A DNA stretch of 64,000 nt. Source: Pyxidicoccus sp. MSG2 (GTDB lineage Bacteria; Myxococcota; Myxococcia; Myxococcales; Myxococcaceae). The position numbers and the translations under genes were made by a program. The stretch lies in contig NZ_JAPNKC010000001.1 in NCBI RefSeq assembly GCF_026626705.1, positions 6,962,001-7,026,000 on the forward strand, given 5' to 3'. Positions 7,795 to 16,590 of the stretch are shown here, piece by piece (the first letter of the stretch is position 1; each line of letters opens with the position of its first letter). The notes under the pieces were generated by a model that saw nothing but the letters and a program-made list of their open reading frames with translations, did not search any database and was not told the origin of the DNA.

Positions 7795-8562
7795 ATGCGT
7801 CCCTTCTCACTCCTCTGCTCTCTTCTTCTCGCTCTGGCCGCCGTTCCCGCCCTCGCGGAGAAGGCGCTGGTGTTCGCCGCGGCGAGCACCACCAACGCGC
7901 TCCAGGAGCTGGCGCCGGCCTTCACGAAGGCCACCGGCCACGAGGTGGAGTTCGCCTTCGGTGCGTCCAGCGACCTGGCCCGGCAGGCGGTCGCGGGGGC
8001 TCCGGCGGATGCCTTCCTCTCGGCGGATGCGGTCCGGATGGACACCCTGGACAAGGCGGGGCTGGTGCAGCCCGGCACCCGGGTGGACCTGTTGTCCAAC
8101 CGGCTGGTGGTGGTGGTGCCGTCCGACGTGAAAGGTCGGCTGGCGGGGCCGGAGGGCTTGAAGGGGGTGAAGCGGCTGGCGCTGGCGGACCCGGCGGCGG
8201 TGCCCGCGGGGGTGTACGCGAAGGCGTGGCTGGAGAAGGCGGGGCTGTGGAAGGCGCTGGAGCCGAAGGTGGTGCCGGCGCTGGACGTGCGCGCGGCGCT
8301 GGCGGCGGTGGAGTCGGGGCGGGTGGACGCGGGCGTGGTGTACGCGACGGACGCGGCGCAGTCGAAGAAGGTGAAGGTGGCCTTCGCGGTGCCGGACGCG
8401 GACGCGCCGCGCATCACCTACCCGGTGGCGGCGCTGACGAAGGGGAAGTCGCCGGAGGCCGGGCGGGCCTTCGTGCGCTTCCTCCAGACGGACGAGGCGC
8501 GGAAGGTCTTCGCGCGGCAGGGCTTCATCGTGCTCGGTGGGAAGGAGCCGCGCGCTCCGTGA
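7795..8562 (+). CDS. modA: Molybdate ABC transporter, substrate-binding protein
   Basis: The protein has 255 residues. A Sec signal peptide ends Pro-Ala-Leu-Ala at about residue 21, and the mature protein begins Glu-Lys-Ala-Leu-Val-Phe-Ala-Ala-Ala-Ser-Thr, the ModA oxyanion-binding start. Phe-Gly-Ala-Ser-Ser-Asp-Leu-Ala, Gly-Ala-Pro-Ala-Asp-Ala-Phe-Leu-Ser-Ala-Asp and Gly-Val-Tyr-Ala-Lys match ModA blocks, as does the length. It captures molybdate (or tungstate) in the periplasm and delivers it to ModBC. The stop overlaps the modB start by one base, so the genes are co-transcribed. Confidence 0.93.
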   Translation: MRPFSLLCSLLLALAAVPALAEKALVFAAASTTNALQELAPAFTKATGHEVEFAFGASSDLARQAVAGAPADAFLSADAVRMDTLDKAGLVQPGTRVDLLSNRLVVVVPSDVKGRLAGPEGLKGVKRLALADPAAVPAGVYAKAWLEKAGLWKALEPKVVPALDVRAALAAVESGRVDAGVVYATDAAQSKKVKVAFAVPDADAPRITYPVAALTKGKSPEAGRAFVRFLQTDEARKVFARQGFIVLGGKEPRAP

Positions 8563-9236
8563 TGGAAGGCACGGCGGGGCTCGTCTTCTTCACGGTGGCG
8601 GTGGCGTCGGTGGCCACGCTGCTCATCCTCCCCCTCGGGGTGGCGGTGGCGTACGCGCTGGCGCGGTGGGACGGGCCGGGCAAGGGCCTGGTGGAGACGG
8701 TGCTGGCGCTGCCCATGGTGCTGCCGCCCACGGCGGTGGGCCTGGTGCTGCTGGAGTTGCTGGCGCGCAACGGGCCGGTGGGACGGGTGCTGGATGCGTG
8801 GGGTGTGGAGGTGGTCTTCACCCCGAAGGCGGTGGTGCTGGCGAGCGCGGTGATGGCCTTCCCGCTGCTCGTGCGCTCGGCACGCTCGGGGTTCGAGGAG
8901 GTGGACCCGAGGCTGGTGGCGGTGGCGCGCACGCTGGGGGACTCGCGAGTGCGCGCGTTCTTCCGCGTGACGCTGCCGCTGGCGTGGCGCGGGGTGCTGG
9001 TGGGGGCGCTGCTGGCGTTCTCCCGCGCGCTGGGCGAGTTCGGCGCGACGGTGCTGGTGGCGGGCAACATCCCCGGGCGCACGCAGACGCTGTCGCTGGC
9101 CATCTTCCACCGCACGCAATTGGGCGAGGACGCGGAGGCACTGCGGCTGGCGGGCGTGGCGGCGCTGCTCGCCTTCGTGGCGGTGTACGCGACGGAGGTG
9201 GTGACACGGCGGCGGGGACAGCGGAGCCGCGCGTGA
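8562..9236 (+). CDS. modB: Molybdate ABC transporter, permease
   Basis: The protein has 224 residues; its ATG overlaps the modA stop by one base. Five or so hydrophobic helices are visible, with the permease EAA-type loop (Glu-Glu-Val-Asp-Pro-Arg-Leu...Ala-Arg-Thr-Leu-Gly-Asp-Ser) and the ModB-typical Ala-Leu-Gly-Glu-Phe-Gly-Ala-Thr-Val. Pro-Met-Val-Leu-Pro-Pro-Thr-Ala-Val-Gly is also characteristic. It forms the membrane channel for molybdate with ModC. The 3' end overlaps the modC start by 4 nt (GTGA). Confidence 0.93.
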   Translation: MEGTAGLVFFTVAVASVATLLILPLGVAVAYALARWDGPGKGLVETVLALPMVLPPTAVGLVLLELLARNGPVGRVLDAWGVEVVFTPKAVVLASAVMAFPLLVRSARSGFEEVDPRLVAVARTLGDSRVRAFFRVTLPLAWRGVLVGALLAFSRALGEFGATVLVAGNIPGRTQTLSLAIFHRTQLGEDAEALRLAGVAALLAFVAVYATEVVTRRRGQRSRA

Positions 9237-10303
9237 GCCTGGTCCTGTCCCTTCGGCTTCCGCTGGCGCGCTTCACGCTGGAGGTGGAGACGCGCCTCGC
9301 GGGCGCTTCCGTGGCGGTGCTGGGGCGCTCGGGCTCGGGGAAGACCTCGCTGCTGGAGGTGCTCGCGGGGCTGCGACGCGGGGCGCGGGGACGCGTGGAA
9401 GTGGGAGGGCGGGTGCTGTTGGACAGCGATGCGGGCGTGGACGTGCCGCCGGAAGCACGGCGCATGGGCTACGTGCCGCAGGACGCGCTGCTCTTCCCGC
9501 ACCTCACCGCCGGGCAGAACGTGCGCTTCGGTGAGCGCAAGGGCCGGGCTTCGCGGGCGGAGGAGGCCATCGCCCTCCTGGAGCTGACGCCGTTGCTGCA
9601 TCGCTATCCCGCGACGCTCTCCGGTGGCGAGAAGCAGCGCGTGGCCCTGGCGCGGGCGCTGGCCACCGACCCGGCACTGCTGCTGCTGGACGAACCCCTG
9701 GCCGCGTTGGACGTGGCGCTGAAGGAGCGGGTGCTGCCATACCTGCTACGGGTGCGCGACGAGGCGAAGGTGCCGCTGCTGTACGTGACGCACCAGCTCG
9801 GTGAGGCGCGAGTGCTCGCCCATGAAGCCCTGTTGCTCGACGAAGGCCGGGTCCGCGCGGTGGGTCTCGCGTCCGAGGTGCTGGGCACGACGGCGCGAGG
9901 GCTGCTCGCGTCGGAGGGGGAGGGCGAGGAGAACATCCTGGAGGGCACGCTGGAGCGCCCGGAGGGCGGCGGCCTGCGGCTGCGAGTCGCGGAAGGACTG
10001 GCGCTCTGGGTGCCGGATGCGCTGGAGCTGCCAGCGGGTACGCGCGCGGCGTACGCGGTGCCGTCCGAGGACGTGCTGCTCTCCATGGGGGCGCTGTCCG
10101 GTGTCTCCGCGCGCAACGTGCTCATGGGGACGGTGGCGAAGGTGGAGCCCGCGGCGTCGGGCGAGGACGCGGCCACGGTGGACGTCGCCGGAGTGAGCTG
10201 GGTGGTGCGGCTCACCGCGACCTCCGTGCGCGAGCTGGGTGTGGTGCCGGGAGCTCGCGTGTACCTCGCGGTGAAGACCGCCGCGTGCCGACGGCTGCGC
10301 TGA
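9233..10303 (+). CDS. modC: Molybdate ABC transporter, ATP-binding protein
   Basis: The protein has 356 residues; the GTG start overlaps the modB stop. The Walker A motif is Gly-Arg-Ser-Gly-Ser-Gly-Lys-Thr (31-38), the ABC signature Leu-Ser-Gly-Gly-Glu-Lys-Gln-Arg, the Walker B Leu-Leu-Leu-Leu-Asp-Glu-Pro, and the switch His is in Val-Thr-His-Gln. The last 70 residues (Ser-Ala-Arg-Asn-Val-Leu...) are a Mop/TOBE domain, which binds molybdate and distinguishes ModC from other importers. It powers uptake. It is the last gene of the three-gene operon; the next gene starts 91 bp on with its own ribosome site. Confidence 0.93.
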   Translation: MSLVLSLRLPLARFTLEVETRLAGASVAVLGRSGSGKTSLLEVLAGLRRGARGRVEVGGRVLLDSDAGVDVPPEARRMGYVPQDALLFPHLTAGQNVRFGERKGRASRAEEAIALLELTPLLHRYPATLSGGEKQRVALARALATDPALLLLDEPLAALDVALKERVLPYLLRVRDEAKVPLLYVTHQLGEARVLAHEALLLDEGRVRAVGLASEVLGTTARGLLASEGEGEENILEGTLERPEGGGLRLRVAEGLALWVPDALELPAGTRAAYAVPSEDVLLSMGALSGVSARNVLMGTVAKVEPAASGEDAATVDVAGVSWVVRLTATSVRELGVVPGARVYLAVKTAACRRLR

Positions 10304-10394
10304 GCGGTGCTCCAGACTTTCGCTACCGGGTAACAGAAACGCGGTCCTCCGGTGCTCGGGTGCATGCACCACGTCACTCACTGGAGGACATGAG

Positions 10395-11513
10395 ATGGGC
10401 AGGTATCGTTCCGGTCGGCTCGCGCTCGGCGCATCGCTGTGGTTGTTGCTCGCGGGATGCGGCAAGGACGAGCCCGAGGGCACCCGCTGCGAGCAGCTCG
10501 CGCCCCGGCTGCAGCGCGCGCTCGAAGAGGCGGCCACGGCGGAGGACCTCCCGGGTGTCACCGTCTCGCTCCGTCTCCCCGAGTGCACCTGGCGTGGCGC
10601 CACGGGCCTGTCCCAGGTGGAGTCCGCCACCGCGCTGAAGGCCGAGGACCGGCTCCGCGCGGGAAGCATCACCAAGACCTTCGTCGCCGTGGTGGCGCTT
10701 CAGCTCCAGTCCGAGGGAAAGCTGTCCCTGGACGCGCCGCTCGCGACGTGGCTCCCGGACTTCCCCCGCGCGAACCTCATCACCGTGCGCCAGCTCCTGA
10801 ACCACACGGCCGGCACGGCCAACTACACCCAGAACGCGGACTTCCTCACCGAGGCGATGGGCAACCCCGGCAAGGTGTGGGTGCCCGAGGAGCTCATCGC
10901 GTACGGCGCGGCCCACTCACCGTTCTTCGAGCCGGGAGCGCGCTGGGAGTACTCCAACACCAACTACATCCTCGTCGGCCACATCATCGAAGCCGTGTCC
11001 GGCACCTCGCTGGCACAGCAGCTCCGCACGCGCATCTTCGAGCCCCTGAACCTGACGAGCACGGGCCTGGGTGGAGGCGAGCCGCTGCCGCCCCTCGCCG
11101 TGGGCGGGTACACCCGAGAGGTGGAGGGTGGCGCCTGGACGAACCTGGAAGGACTGCTCCACCCGTCCGCGGCGGGTGCGGCCGGCGCGCTGGTGTCGAG
11201 CGCGGACGACCTCAGCCGCTTCTTCGCAGGTCTTTTCTCGGGGGAGCTGCTCACGGCGGCACAGCGCGCGGAGATGTCCCAGTGGGTACCGGCGCATGAG
11301 GGTACGGAGTCCGGTTACGGACTGGGCCTCGTGCAGTGGGAGGACCCCGTGACGCCGATGCAGGGCCACAACGGCGGCATCCCTGGCTTCTCGTCTCTCG
11401 CCGTCTGGCTGCCCCGGCAGAAGGCCTCGCTGGCGGTGATGACCAATCGCGAGGGCGCCGAGCAGCCGGGAGTCACGACGCAGAAGCTGCTGAAGGTGCT
11501 CACCACGCTGTGA
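10395..11513 (+). CDS. Serine hydrolase (class C beta-lactamase/DD-peptidase fold), lipoprotein
   Basis: The protein has 372 residues. The start follows GGAGG at a 7-nt distance. Signal residues end Leu-Leu-Leu-Ala-Gly-Cys22. Catalytic motifs of the beta-lactamase/D-Ala-D-Ala carboxypeptidase fold are present: Ser91-Ile-Thr-Lys94 (SxxK), Tyr-Ser-Asn (YxN) in Trp-Glu-Tyr-Ser-Asn-Thr-Asn-Tyr, and His-Asn-Gly-Gly near the C-terminus in place of the KTG motif, as in esterases and peptidases of this family. It acts outside the cytoplasm; peptidoglycan trimming or ester hydrolysis are both possible. It is convergent with the next gene, 7 bp away. Confidence 0.88.
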   Translation: MGRYRSGRLALGASLWLLLAGCGKDEPEGTRCEQLAPRLQRALEEAATAEDLPGVTVSLRLPECTWRGATGLSQVESATALKAEDRLRAGSITKTFVAVVALQLQSEGKLSLDAPLATWLPDFPRANLITVRQLLNHTAGTANYTQNADFLTEAMGNPGKVWVPEELIAYGAAHSPFFEPGARWEYSNTNYILVGHIIEAVSGTSLAQQLRTRIFEPLNLTSTGLGGGEPLPPLAVGGYTREVEGGAWTNLEGLLHPSAAGAAGALVSSADDLSRFFAGLFSGELLTAAQRAEMSQWVPAHEGTESGYGLGLVQWEDPVTPMQGHNGGIPGFSSLAVWLPRQKASLAVMTNREGAEQPGVTTQKLLKVLTTL

Positions 11514-11520
11514 GTCCGCG

Positions 11521-13131
11521 TCAGCCCTCCAGCGTGGCTCCCAGCTCGCGTGCTCGCTGCTCGACGGCCCTCCGATGCCCGGTGCGCAGTTGATGGGCCA
11601 CGACGAGGCTCGCCGGCTCGAGTCTGGAAATCTGGTCCAGGCCCCGCAGCACATCACCCTGCACGAGCGCCTCGTGGGGCTCGTTCATCGACGTGGTGAA
11701 GACGCGGACCGAGAGCCTGCCCGAGGCGTCCCGCACGAAGTGGTAGCCGCTGCTCCAGTCCTTGCCATCGTGGCGGACCATGCGGAAGGTGAGCTCGGGG
11801 ACCTTCAACTTCGGCACGAGCGCGAGGAGGGACATCGACGACTCGGCGCCGGAAGGGTCATGGCCGGAGAGACTCATCCTGACCTGGAGTCGCTCCAGGC
11901 GCGCGACGAGGGGCGACGTGAGGAACTCGCGCGCCTGGCGCGGGTAGACCTGGAGGTCCAGCTCGCGAAGCTGCACAAAGGCGCCCTTCGCCCTGGCGAG
12001 CTCGAGCCACTCGTCGGAGGCACTGCCTTCCACGAGCGCCTCCAGCTTCGGCATCCCGGCAAGCGCCTCGAGGCCGACGTCGGAATGGGCGAGTGAGCGC
12101 AGCGACCTCATGACATCATGCGTGGTGATGTCGTAATCGCCTTTTCCTTCGAGATGCTCGACGGTGGCCCAGAGCGGGTGGCCGGCGGTCTTCTCGATGG
12201 CGCTTTCGAGCGCGCGAGAGTTGCCCTGCTTCAGCGCCGCGCGCGTGAGGAAGCCGCGTGAGAAGGTGCAATCCGGCTTCAGCACACCGTCGAGCGGACC
12301 GAGCAGTTCCGCGCGGGCCGTCTTGATGAGCTGCCGCTCCCGCTTCACCTCGGCCGGCGTGAGGGGGCGGCGGGTCGCTTCGAGCTGGAGGGCGATGAGC
12401 TCACCGCGAGGATGGCCCGCTTCGAGCAACACGTCCGCGAGCACGGCGCGCGCCTCGTCGTCCTCCGGCTTCGCGAGCACCTGCGCGAGGAGCGTCGCGG
12501 AGTCCGCCGAGCGCGCGGGCTTCGCGGCCTCTGCGTCCGCGCGGAGGGCCGCATCAATCACCGCGAGCGCCTCGCGGGTGTCGGCGGAGAGCGCCCCGTC
12601 TTTGACCGCGTCCAGCCGCGGACGGATGCGGTCGAGGTGCGCCGCGAGGAACTCTTCGTGGGCAATCGAGCGGTCGTAACCGGCGCGCGCCTTCGCGAGG
12701 CTCTCCGCGGCCCGGGCGTCCAGGATGCGACGAGCGAGCGGCGCCAGCCGTGTCCAGAAGGGACGGGCGCCAGTGCTCGTGAAGGGAGGGTCGGCATACC
12801 GGTCGGCGACCCAGCGGTCGATGCGTGGGTCCGTCGGCCAGTCTTCCAGCGCTTCGAGGCGCGGACGTGCCTTGACCGACCCCTTGTCGAGGAGTGTGTC
12901 GAGCAGCGTCGAGAGCACCGCGGCGTCCGGCTTCTTCGCCACGGTGTCCCAGTCACCGGAGAGCCCCCTGCCTCCCGCCACCTTCGCGCCCACCGACACC
13001 ACGCGGTCCGCCAGCTCCCGGTGCGGCGCGGCCCGCCAGGCGTCGAGGAGCCCCGCGAGCACGGTGCGCCATTCGCCGCCGGTCGCGGCCTTCGTGAGGG
13101 AGGCTTCCTTCGATTCGCTCTTCTTCGGCAT
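11521..13131 (-). CDS. TIGR02996-domain protein with LRR-like C-terminus
   Basis: The protein has 536 residues and starts with Met-Pro-Lys-Lys-Ser-Glu-Ser at 13131. The middle holds a TIGR02996 block (Pro-Glu-Asp-Asp-Glu-Ala-Arg-Ala-Val-Leu-Ala-Asp-Val-Leu-Leu-Glu-Ala-Gly-His-Pro-Arg-Gly-Glu), a domain that in myxobacteria and planctomycetes precedes repeat regions. The downstream part has Leu-rich segments (Leu-Arg-Ser-Leu-Ala-His-Ser, Leu-Arg-Glu-Leu-Asp-Leu) that fit degenerate leucine-rich repeats. No signal peptide is visible. The function is unknown. It lies 44 bp after the AraC gene on the same strand and may be co-transcribed. Confidence 0.8.
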   Translation of the reverse strand: MPKKSESKEASLTKAATGGEWRTVLAGLLDAWRAAPHRELADRVVSVGAKVAGGRGLSGDWDTVAKKPDAAVLSTLLDTLLDKGSVKARPRLEALEDWPTDPRIDRWVADRYADPPFTSTGARPFWTRLAPLARRILDARAAESLAKARAGYDRSIAHEEFLAAHLDRIRPRLDAVKDGALSADTREALAVIDAALRADAEAAKPARSADSATLLAQVLAKPEDDEARAVLADVLLEAGHPRGELIALQLEATRRPLTPAEVKRERQLIKTARAELLGPLDGVLKPDCTFSRGFLTRAALKQGNSRALESAIEKTAGHPLWATVEHLEGKGDYDITTHDVMRSLRSLAHSDVGLEALAGMPKLEALVEGSASDEWLELARAKGAFVQLRELDLQVYPRQAREFLTSPLVARLERLQVRMSLSGHDPSGAESSMSLLALVPKLKVPELTFRMVRHDGKDWSSGYHFVRDASGRLSVRVFTTSMNEPHEALVQGDVLRGLDQISRLEPASLVVAHQLRTGHRRAVEQRARELGATLEG

Positions 13132-13175
13132 CGTCCCGAAGCTTCCCTCGGAAGGGGGCTCTCCCGCTCGGAATC

Positions 13176-14246
13176 TCAGTGCCGTGTCGGGCGCCGCCGG
13201 GCCCGCGGGGCGCCGCGCTGCCCGCCCCCTTCCGCGCGGCACTCCCGAGGCGTCATGCCGAACGCCGCCTTGAAGGCGCGGCCGAAGTGGGAGAGGTCCT
13301 GGAACCCCCACCGGAAGGCGATGTCCGCGATGCTGCGCTCCCGCAGCTCCGGGGCGAGCAGCGCCTGTCGGCACCGGGCGAGTCGCCGTGCGAGCACCCA
13401 GCGCATGAAGGACTGGCCCCCTTCCGCGAACAGCCCGTGCAGGTAGCGCGTGGAGCAGCGGAACTGGGCGGCGACCGTCGTCGGGCTCAGCGCGGGGTCC
13501 CCGAGGTTGCGCTCGGCGAAGTCGCGGATGGCGTGCCGCCGGGCCTCGCGCACGCTCTCCGTGTCCGGCCGGGGTCCATCCTCCTTCGCGTTGAAGCCCA
13601 CCGCGAGCAGCGACACCAGGATGTCCGAGAGCGAACCGGAGACCGGCGCGTCGACCTCGTTGCGCGCGAAGGCGTTCAGGTACGCTGACACCAGCGCACC
13701 GGTGCCCTCGTTGGCCCGCAGCACGCTCCCAATCGACTTGTCCGCGTCCACGAGTCGCGGCCGCAGCGCCGTGTACGGGACGAGGATGACCACCCGGCGA
13801 TACTCGGCGTCGAAGGAGAGTTCGCCGGGCCGCACCCCGTCGAGCAACTCCACGTCGCCCGGCCGCGTCTGATACTCCGGCCGGCGCGGCTGCCGCACCG
13901 TACAGACGCCCTCCAGCTGCATGCAGATGAAGAAGCACTCGCGCGGCGCCCGGGCGATTTCCGTCTCCCCCCGGTACACCCGCTGCGAGGCCGAGTGCAC
14001 GTGCGTCACCGACAGCGGCCCCGCTTCCCGATAATCCAACCTGCCGAAGAACGGCTCGTTCCTGCGCTTCTGCTCCGTGCGCAGGCCGAGGAAGACCCGG
14101 CTCGCCGTCTCCTGCCAGTACTCCATCCGCTCCTTCTCGGAGACCATGTCGGTCGTGAAGACAGCAGGCAACGCGCACCCCCGGGCCGAGGAGACGGACG
14201 AGACCGCTGGCACATCATCGCCAGCAGCCCCGTTCGCCTCCAGCAC
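13176..14246 (-). CDS. AraC-family regulator with AraC_binding_2-type sensor domain
   Basis: The protein has 356 residues. The GTG at 14246 gives an N-terminus containing Val-Phe-Thr-Thr-Asp...Arg-Met-Glu-Tyr-Trp-Gln-Glu, the usual opening of the AraC_binding_2 cupin-like domain, so the internal ATG at 14147 would cut into it. The C-terminal third is an AraC DNA-binding domain with two helix-turn-helices: Ser-Pro-Thr-Thr-Val-Ala-Ala-Gln-Phe-Arg-Cys-Ser and Ile-Ala-Phe-Arg-Trp-Gly-Phe-Gln-Asp-Leu-Ser-His-Phe-Gly-Arg-Ala-Phe. It follows the subtilisin-like gene by 47 bp on the same strand; whether it regulates that gene is open. Confidence 0.88.
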   Translation of the reverse strand: MLEANGAAGDDVPAVSSVSSARGCALPAVFTTDMVSEKERMEYWQETASRVFLGLRTEQKRRNEPFFGRLDYREAGPLSVTHVHSASQRVYRGETEIARAPRECFFICMQLEGVCTVRQPRRPEYQTRPGDVELLDGVRPGELSFDAEYRRVVILVPYTALRPRLVDADKSIGSVLRANEGTGALVSAYLNAFARNEVDAPVSGSLSDILVSLLAVGFNAKEDGPRPDTESVREARRHAIRDFAERNLGDPALSPTTVAAQFRCSTRYLHGLFAEGGQSFMRWVLARRLARCRQALLAPELRERSIADIAFRWGFQDLSHFGRAFKAAFGMTPRECRAEGGGQRGAPRARRRPTRH

Positions 14247-14293
14247 CCTTCAGGTACGGAGGTGTGCGGTCGCCATTGCTTCCTACCCGGGGG

Positions 14294-16354
14294 CTATGGA
14301 CCCGTCAGGCGGCTGAGCGTGAAGGGCGAGCGGTACCACGAGCCGCCCGGGAAGCTCACCTGCGTGGAGGCCGTCACCGTCGAGGGCACGCCCGCCGAGC
14401 CGCTGACGGTGAGCGTGCCCGCGGGCTGCACCGCCGTCGAAGGCGTCCCCGTGCACCCCGGGCACAGGTTGGTACCCGTCACGTAGCTCAAGTTGAACGA
14501 GAGCGACGTCGAGCCGCTGTCCACCACGCCCTGCACCCACGTCGGACGGGTGCCGTTGTAGATGAGGACGTTGGCGACGTGCACCGTCCCCCGCGAGTCG
14601 AAGAGGATGCCCCAGCCGGGCTCCCAGGCGTTGTACCAGTTGCCGCTCAGGTTCATCGTCGTGAAGCCGCCGCCGAAGGCCAGCGGCTGGATGGGCTCGT
14701 TGCCCGACGCCGCGCCCTTCGTCCACACGTACCGCCACTGCCCGCTGGTCAGGGTGAGCTTCGCCGTCCCCACCTTCGTGGCGGACGCACTCGAGCCATT
14801 CCAGTACGACTCGTAGAGGTCACCCGCCCACACGCCCGTCTCGGCGGTGAGGGTGCTCATGTACCAGATGGGCGCGCCAGCAGAGGTATAGGTGAGCCAC
14901 GTGAGCGAGAGCGAATCGGAGGCGGCGTACTGGATGTCCAGGCCGTTGCCGTTGCGCGCCGGGTTGTACCAGTTGCCCTTGGCGGGCTTCGTCGGCAGCG
15001 GCGGGTAGATGGCGGCGGCGGCGTTGATGAGGCCCGTGCCGCACGCCTTGCACGGCAGCGGCGTGGCGGTGCCCTTGATGCGCGCGGTGACCTGCGCGGG
15101 CGTCATGGACGGCCGCTGGGACAGGATGAGCGCCGCGAGCCCCGCGACGTGCGGCGACGCCATGGACGTCCCGCTGAGGTAGCGGTAGCAGTAGTCCCCC
15201 GGCAGCAGCGTGGTGCCTGCCTTGTACGCGGCCCACGTGGACACGGCGCCGTCCGTCCCGCTGTACGTCGTCCCGTCCACGGGGCAGCCGATGCCGTCGC
15301 CGTAGAAGTTGGGGTCGCCGCCCGGCGCGGTGACGTCCACCCGCTCCCCGCGGTTGCTGTAGGGCGCGAGCTGCCCGTTCCGCCCGCTTGCCGCCACGGC
15401 GATGACGCCGGTGCACGAGGCGGGCGTCACGTTGGCGGTGTCCGCCGCGTTGTTGCCCGCGGCGGCGACCACCACGACGTTCTTCTGCACGGCGTACGTC
15501 ACCGCGCTCTGGATGTAGGCGTAGCCCGAGCACGGGGCCGTCCCGCTGGTCGTCCCGAAGCTCATGTTGATGACGCGCGCGCCGTTGTCCGCGGCCCAGC
15601 GGATGGCGTTGCCCACGTTGCTCATCACCGGGGCGTTGTTGTTGGACACCTTGACGGGCATGAGCTGGCAGCCCCAGCAGACGCCGGCGCCGCCGATGCC
15701 GTTGTTCGCATTCGCCGAGAGGATGCCGGCCACGTGCAGGCCGTGGTGGTACGTGTCGTCGTCCGTCGGGTCCGCGTCGTTGTCACCGAAGTCGTAGCCC
15801 GTCGTCCACTTCCCGCTGAGGTCCGGGTGCGCGAGCTTGCCGGTGTCCAGCACCGCGACCTTCACCGAGCCGGTGACGCTGTTCCACGCCGTGGGCAGGT
15901 TGATGGCGGGGTAGTGCCACTGCTGCGCGTACAGCGGGTCGCTCGGCACCGCGAAGTACTCCATGTACAGGTCCTCGTGCGCGTACTCGACGCGAGGGTC
16001 CGCGCGCAGCGCCTCGATGGCGGTCAGCAACTCCGCCTCCTCCTCGGCGATGGACGCGCCCAGGCGCCGCTGCTCCGGCTCCAGCGACCAGAGTCGCGCG
16101 CCCCCGGCGAGCGCCTTGACGTCCTGGGCATGGAAGCCGCGAAGCGTGGGCGGCGAGGCACGCAGGCTCGCCTCGTCCGACTCCCGGAACTTCACGATGA
16201 CGTGACCCGGGACGAAGCGGCGCGCGGGCTCGCGCAGCGAGGCCGAGGCGTGGGTCGGCGGGGACGCAGGTGGGGTGGGGGCCTCGCCGCACGCGACGAG
16301 GGACAGGGACAGCGCCAGGGCACCGAGCCAGGGCGCTCGAGACAGGGACTTCAT
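14294..16354 (-). CDS. Subtilisin-family (S8) serine peptidase, lipoprotein
   Basis: The protein has 686 residues. The ATG at 16354 follows CTGGAGG and starts a lipoprotein signal (LSLSLVACG). Residues 47-135 look like an I9-type propeptide (Val-Pro-Gly-His-Val-Ile-Val-Lys-Phe). The catalytic domain has Asp170 (Val-Leu-Asp-Thr-Gly), His204 in His-Gly-Leu-His-Val-Ala-Gly (usually HGTHVAG), oxyanion Asn301 and Ser397 (Gly-Thr-Ser-Met-Ala-Ser-Pro). The last 190 residues carry two related blocks beginning Gly-Asn-Trp-Tyr-Asn, probably a beta-rich binding domain. It is an extracellular protease, plausibly used in predation or surface processing. It is divergent from glgC. Confidence 0.93.
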   Translation of the reverse strand: MKSLSRAPWLGALALSLSLVACGEAPTPPASPPTHASASLREPARRFVPGHVIVKFRESDEASLRASPPTLRGFHAQDVKALAGGARLWSLEPEQRRLGASIAEEEAELLTAIEALRADPRVEYAHEDLYMEYFAVPSDPLYAQQWHYPAINLPTAWNSVTGSVKVAVLDTGKLAHPDLSGKWTTGYDFGDNDADPTDDDTYHHGLHVAGILSANANNGIGGAGVCWGCQLMPVKVSNNNAPVMSNVGNAIRWAADNGARVINMSFGTTSGTAPCSGYAYIQSAVTYAVQKNVVVVAAAGNNAADTANVTPASCTGVIAVAASGRNGQLAPYSNRGERVDVTAPGGDPNFYGDGIGCPVDGTTYSGTDGAVSTWAAYKAGTTLLPGDYCYRYLSGTSMASPHVAGLAALILSQRPSMTPAQVTARIKGTATPLPCKACGTGLINAAAAIYPPLPTKPAKGNWYNPARNGNGLDIQYAASDSLSLTWLTYTSAGAPIWYMSTLTAETGVWAGDLYESYWNGSSASATKVGTAKLTLTSGQWRYVWTKGAASGNEPIQPLAFGGGFTTMNLSGNWYNAWEPGWGILFDSRGTVHVANVLIYNGTRPTWVQGVVDSGSTSLSFNLSYVTGTNLCPGCTGTPSTAVQPAGTLTVSGSAGVPSTVTASTQVSFPGGSWYRSPFTLSRLTGP

Positions 16355-16536
16355 GACGACCTCCAGTGACGGCCGCGGAGCGTCAGCGCCCCGCACCGTG
16401 GAGGCAGAGATAGGGCGGGGCGCGCGCGGGGAATCGGCCAGGAGTGCATGCGGATTCGACTGGGCGCGCTCGGAGGGCTCCCCGCGGTCCCGGGTCTCTG
16501 ACGCACGCGGCCACGCCGGACGTCCGCCCGTGAAAC

Positions 16537-16564
16537 CAGACAAACCCGCGTTGGCCCCTATACT
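16537..16564 (+). promoter_or_regulatory. Candidate sigma-70-type promoter of glgC
   Basis: CAGACA at 16537-16542 (four of six matches to TTGACA) is separated by 16 bp from TATACT at 16559-16564 (five of six matches to TATAAT). TATACT is unusual in this GC-rich gap, and the site lies 27 bp upstream of the glgC ATG. Read from sequence only. Confidence 0.45.
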
Positions 16565-16590
16565 GCGCGGCGGGAGGGACACTTCACCGC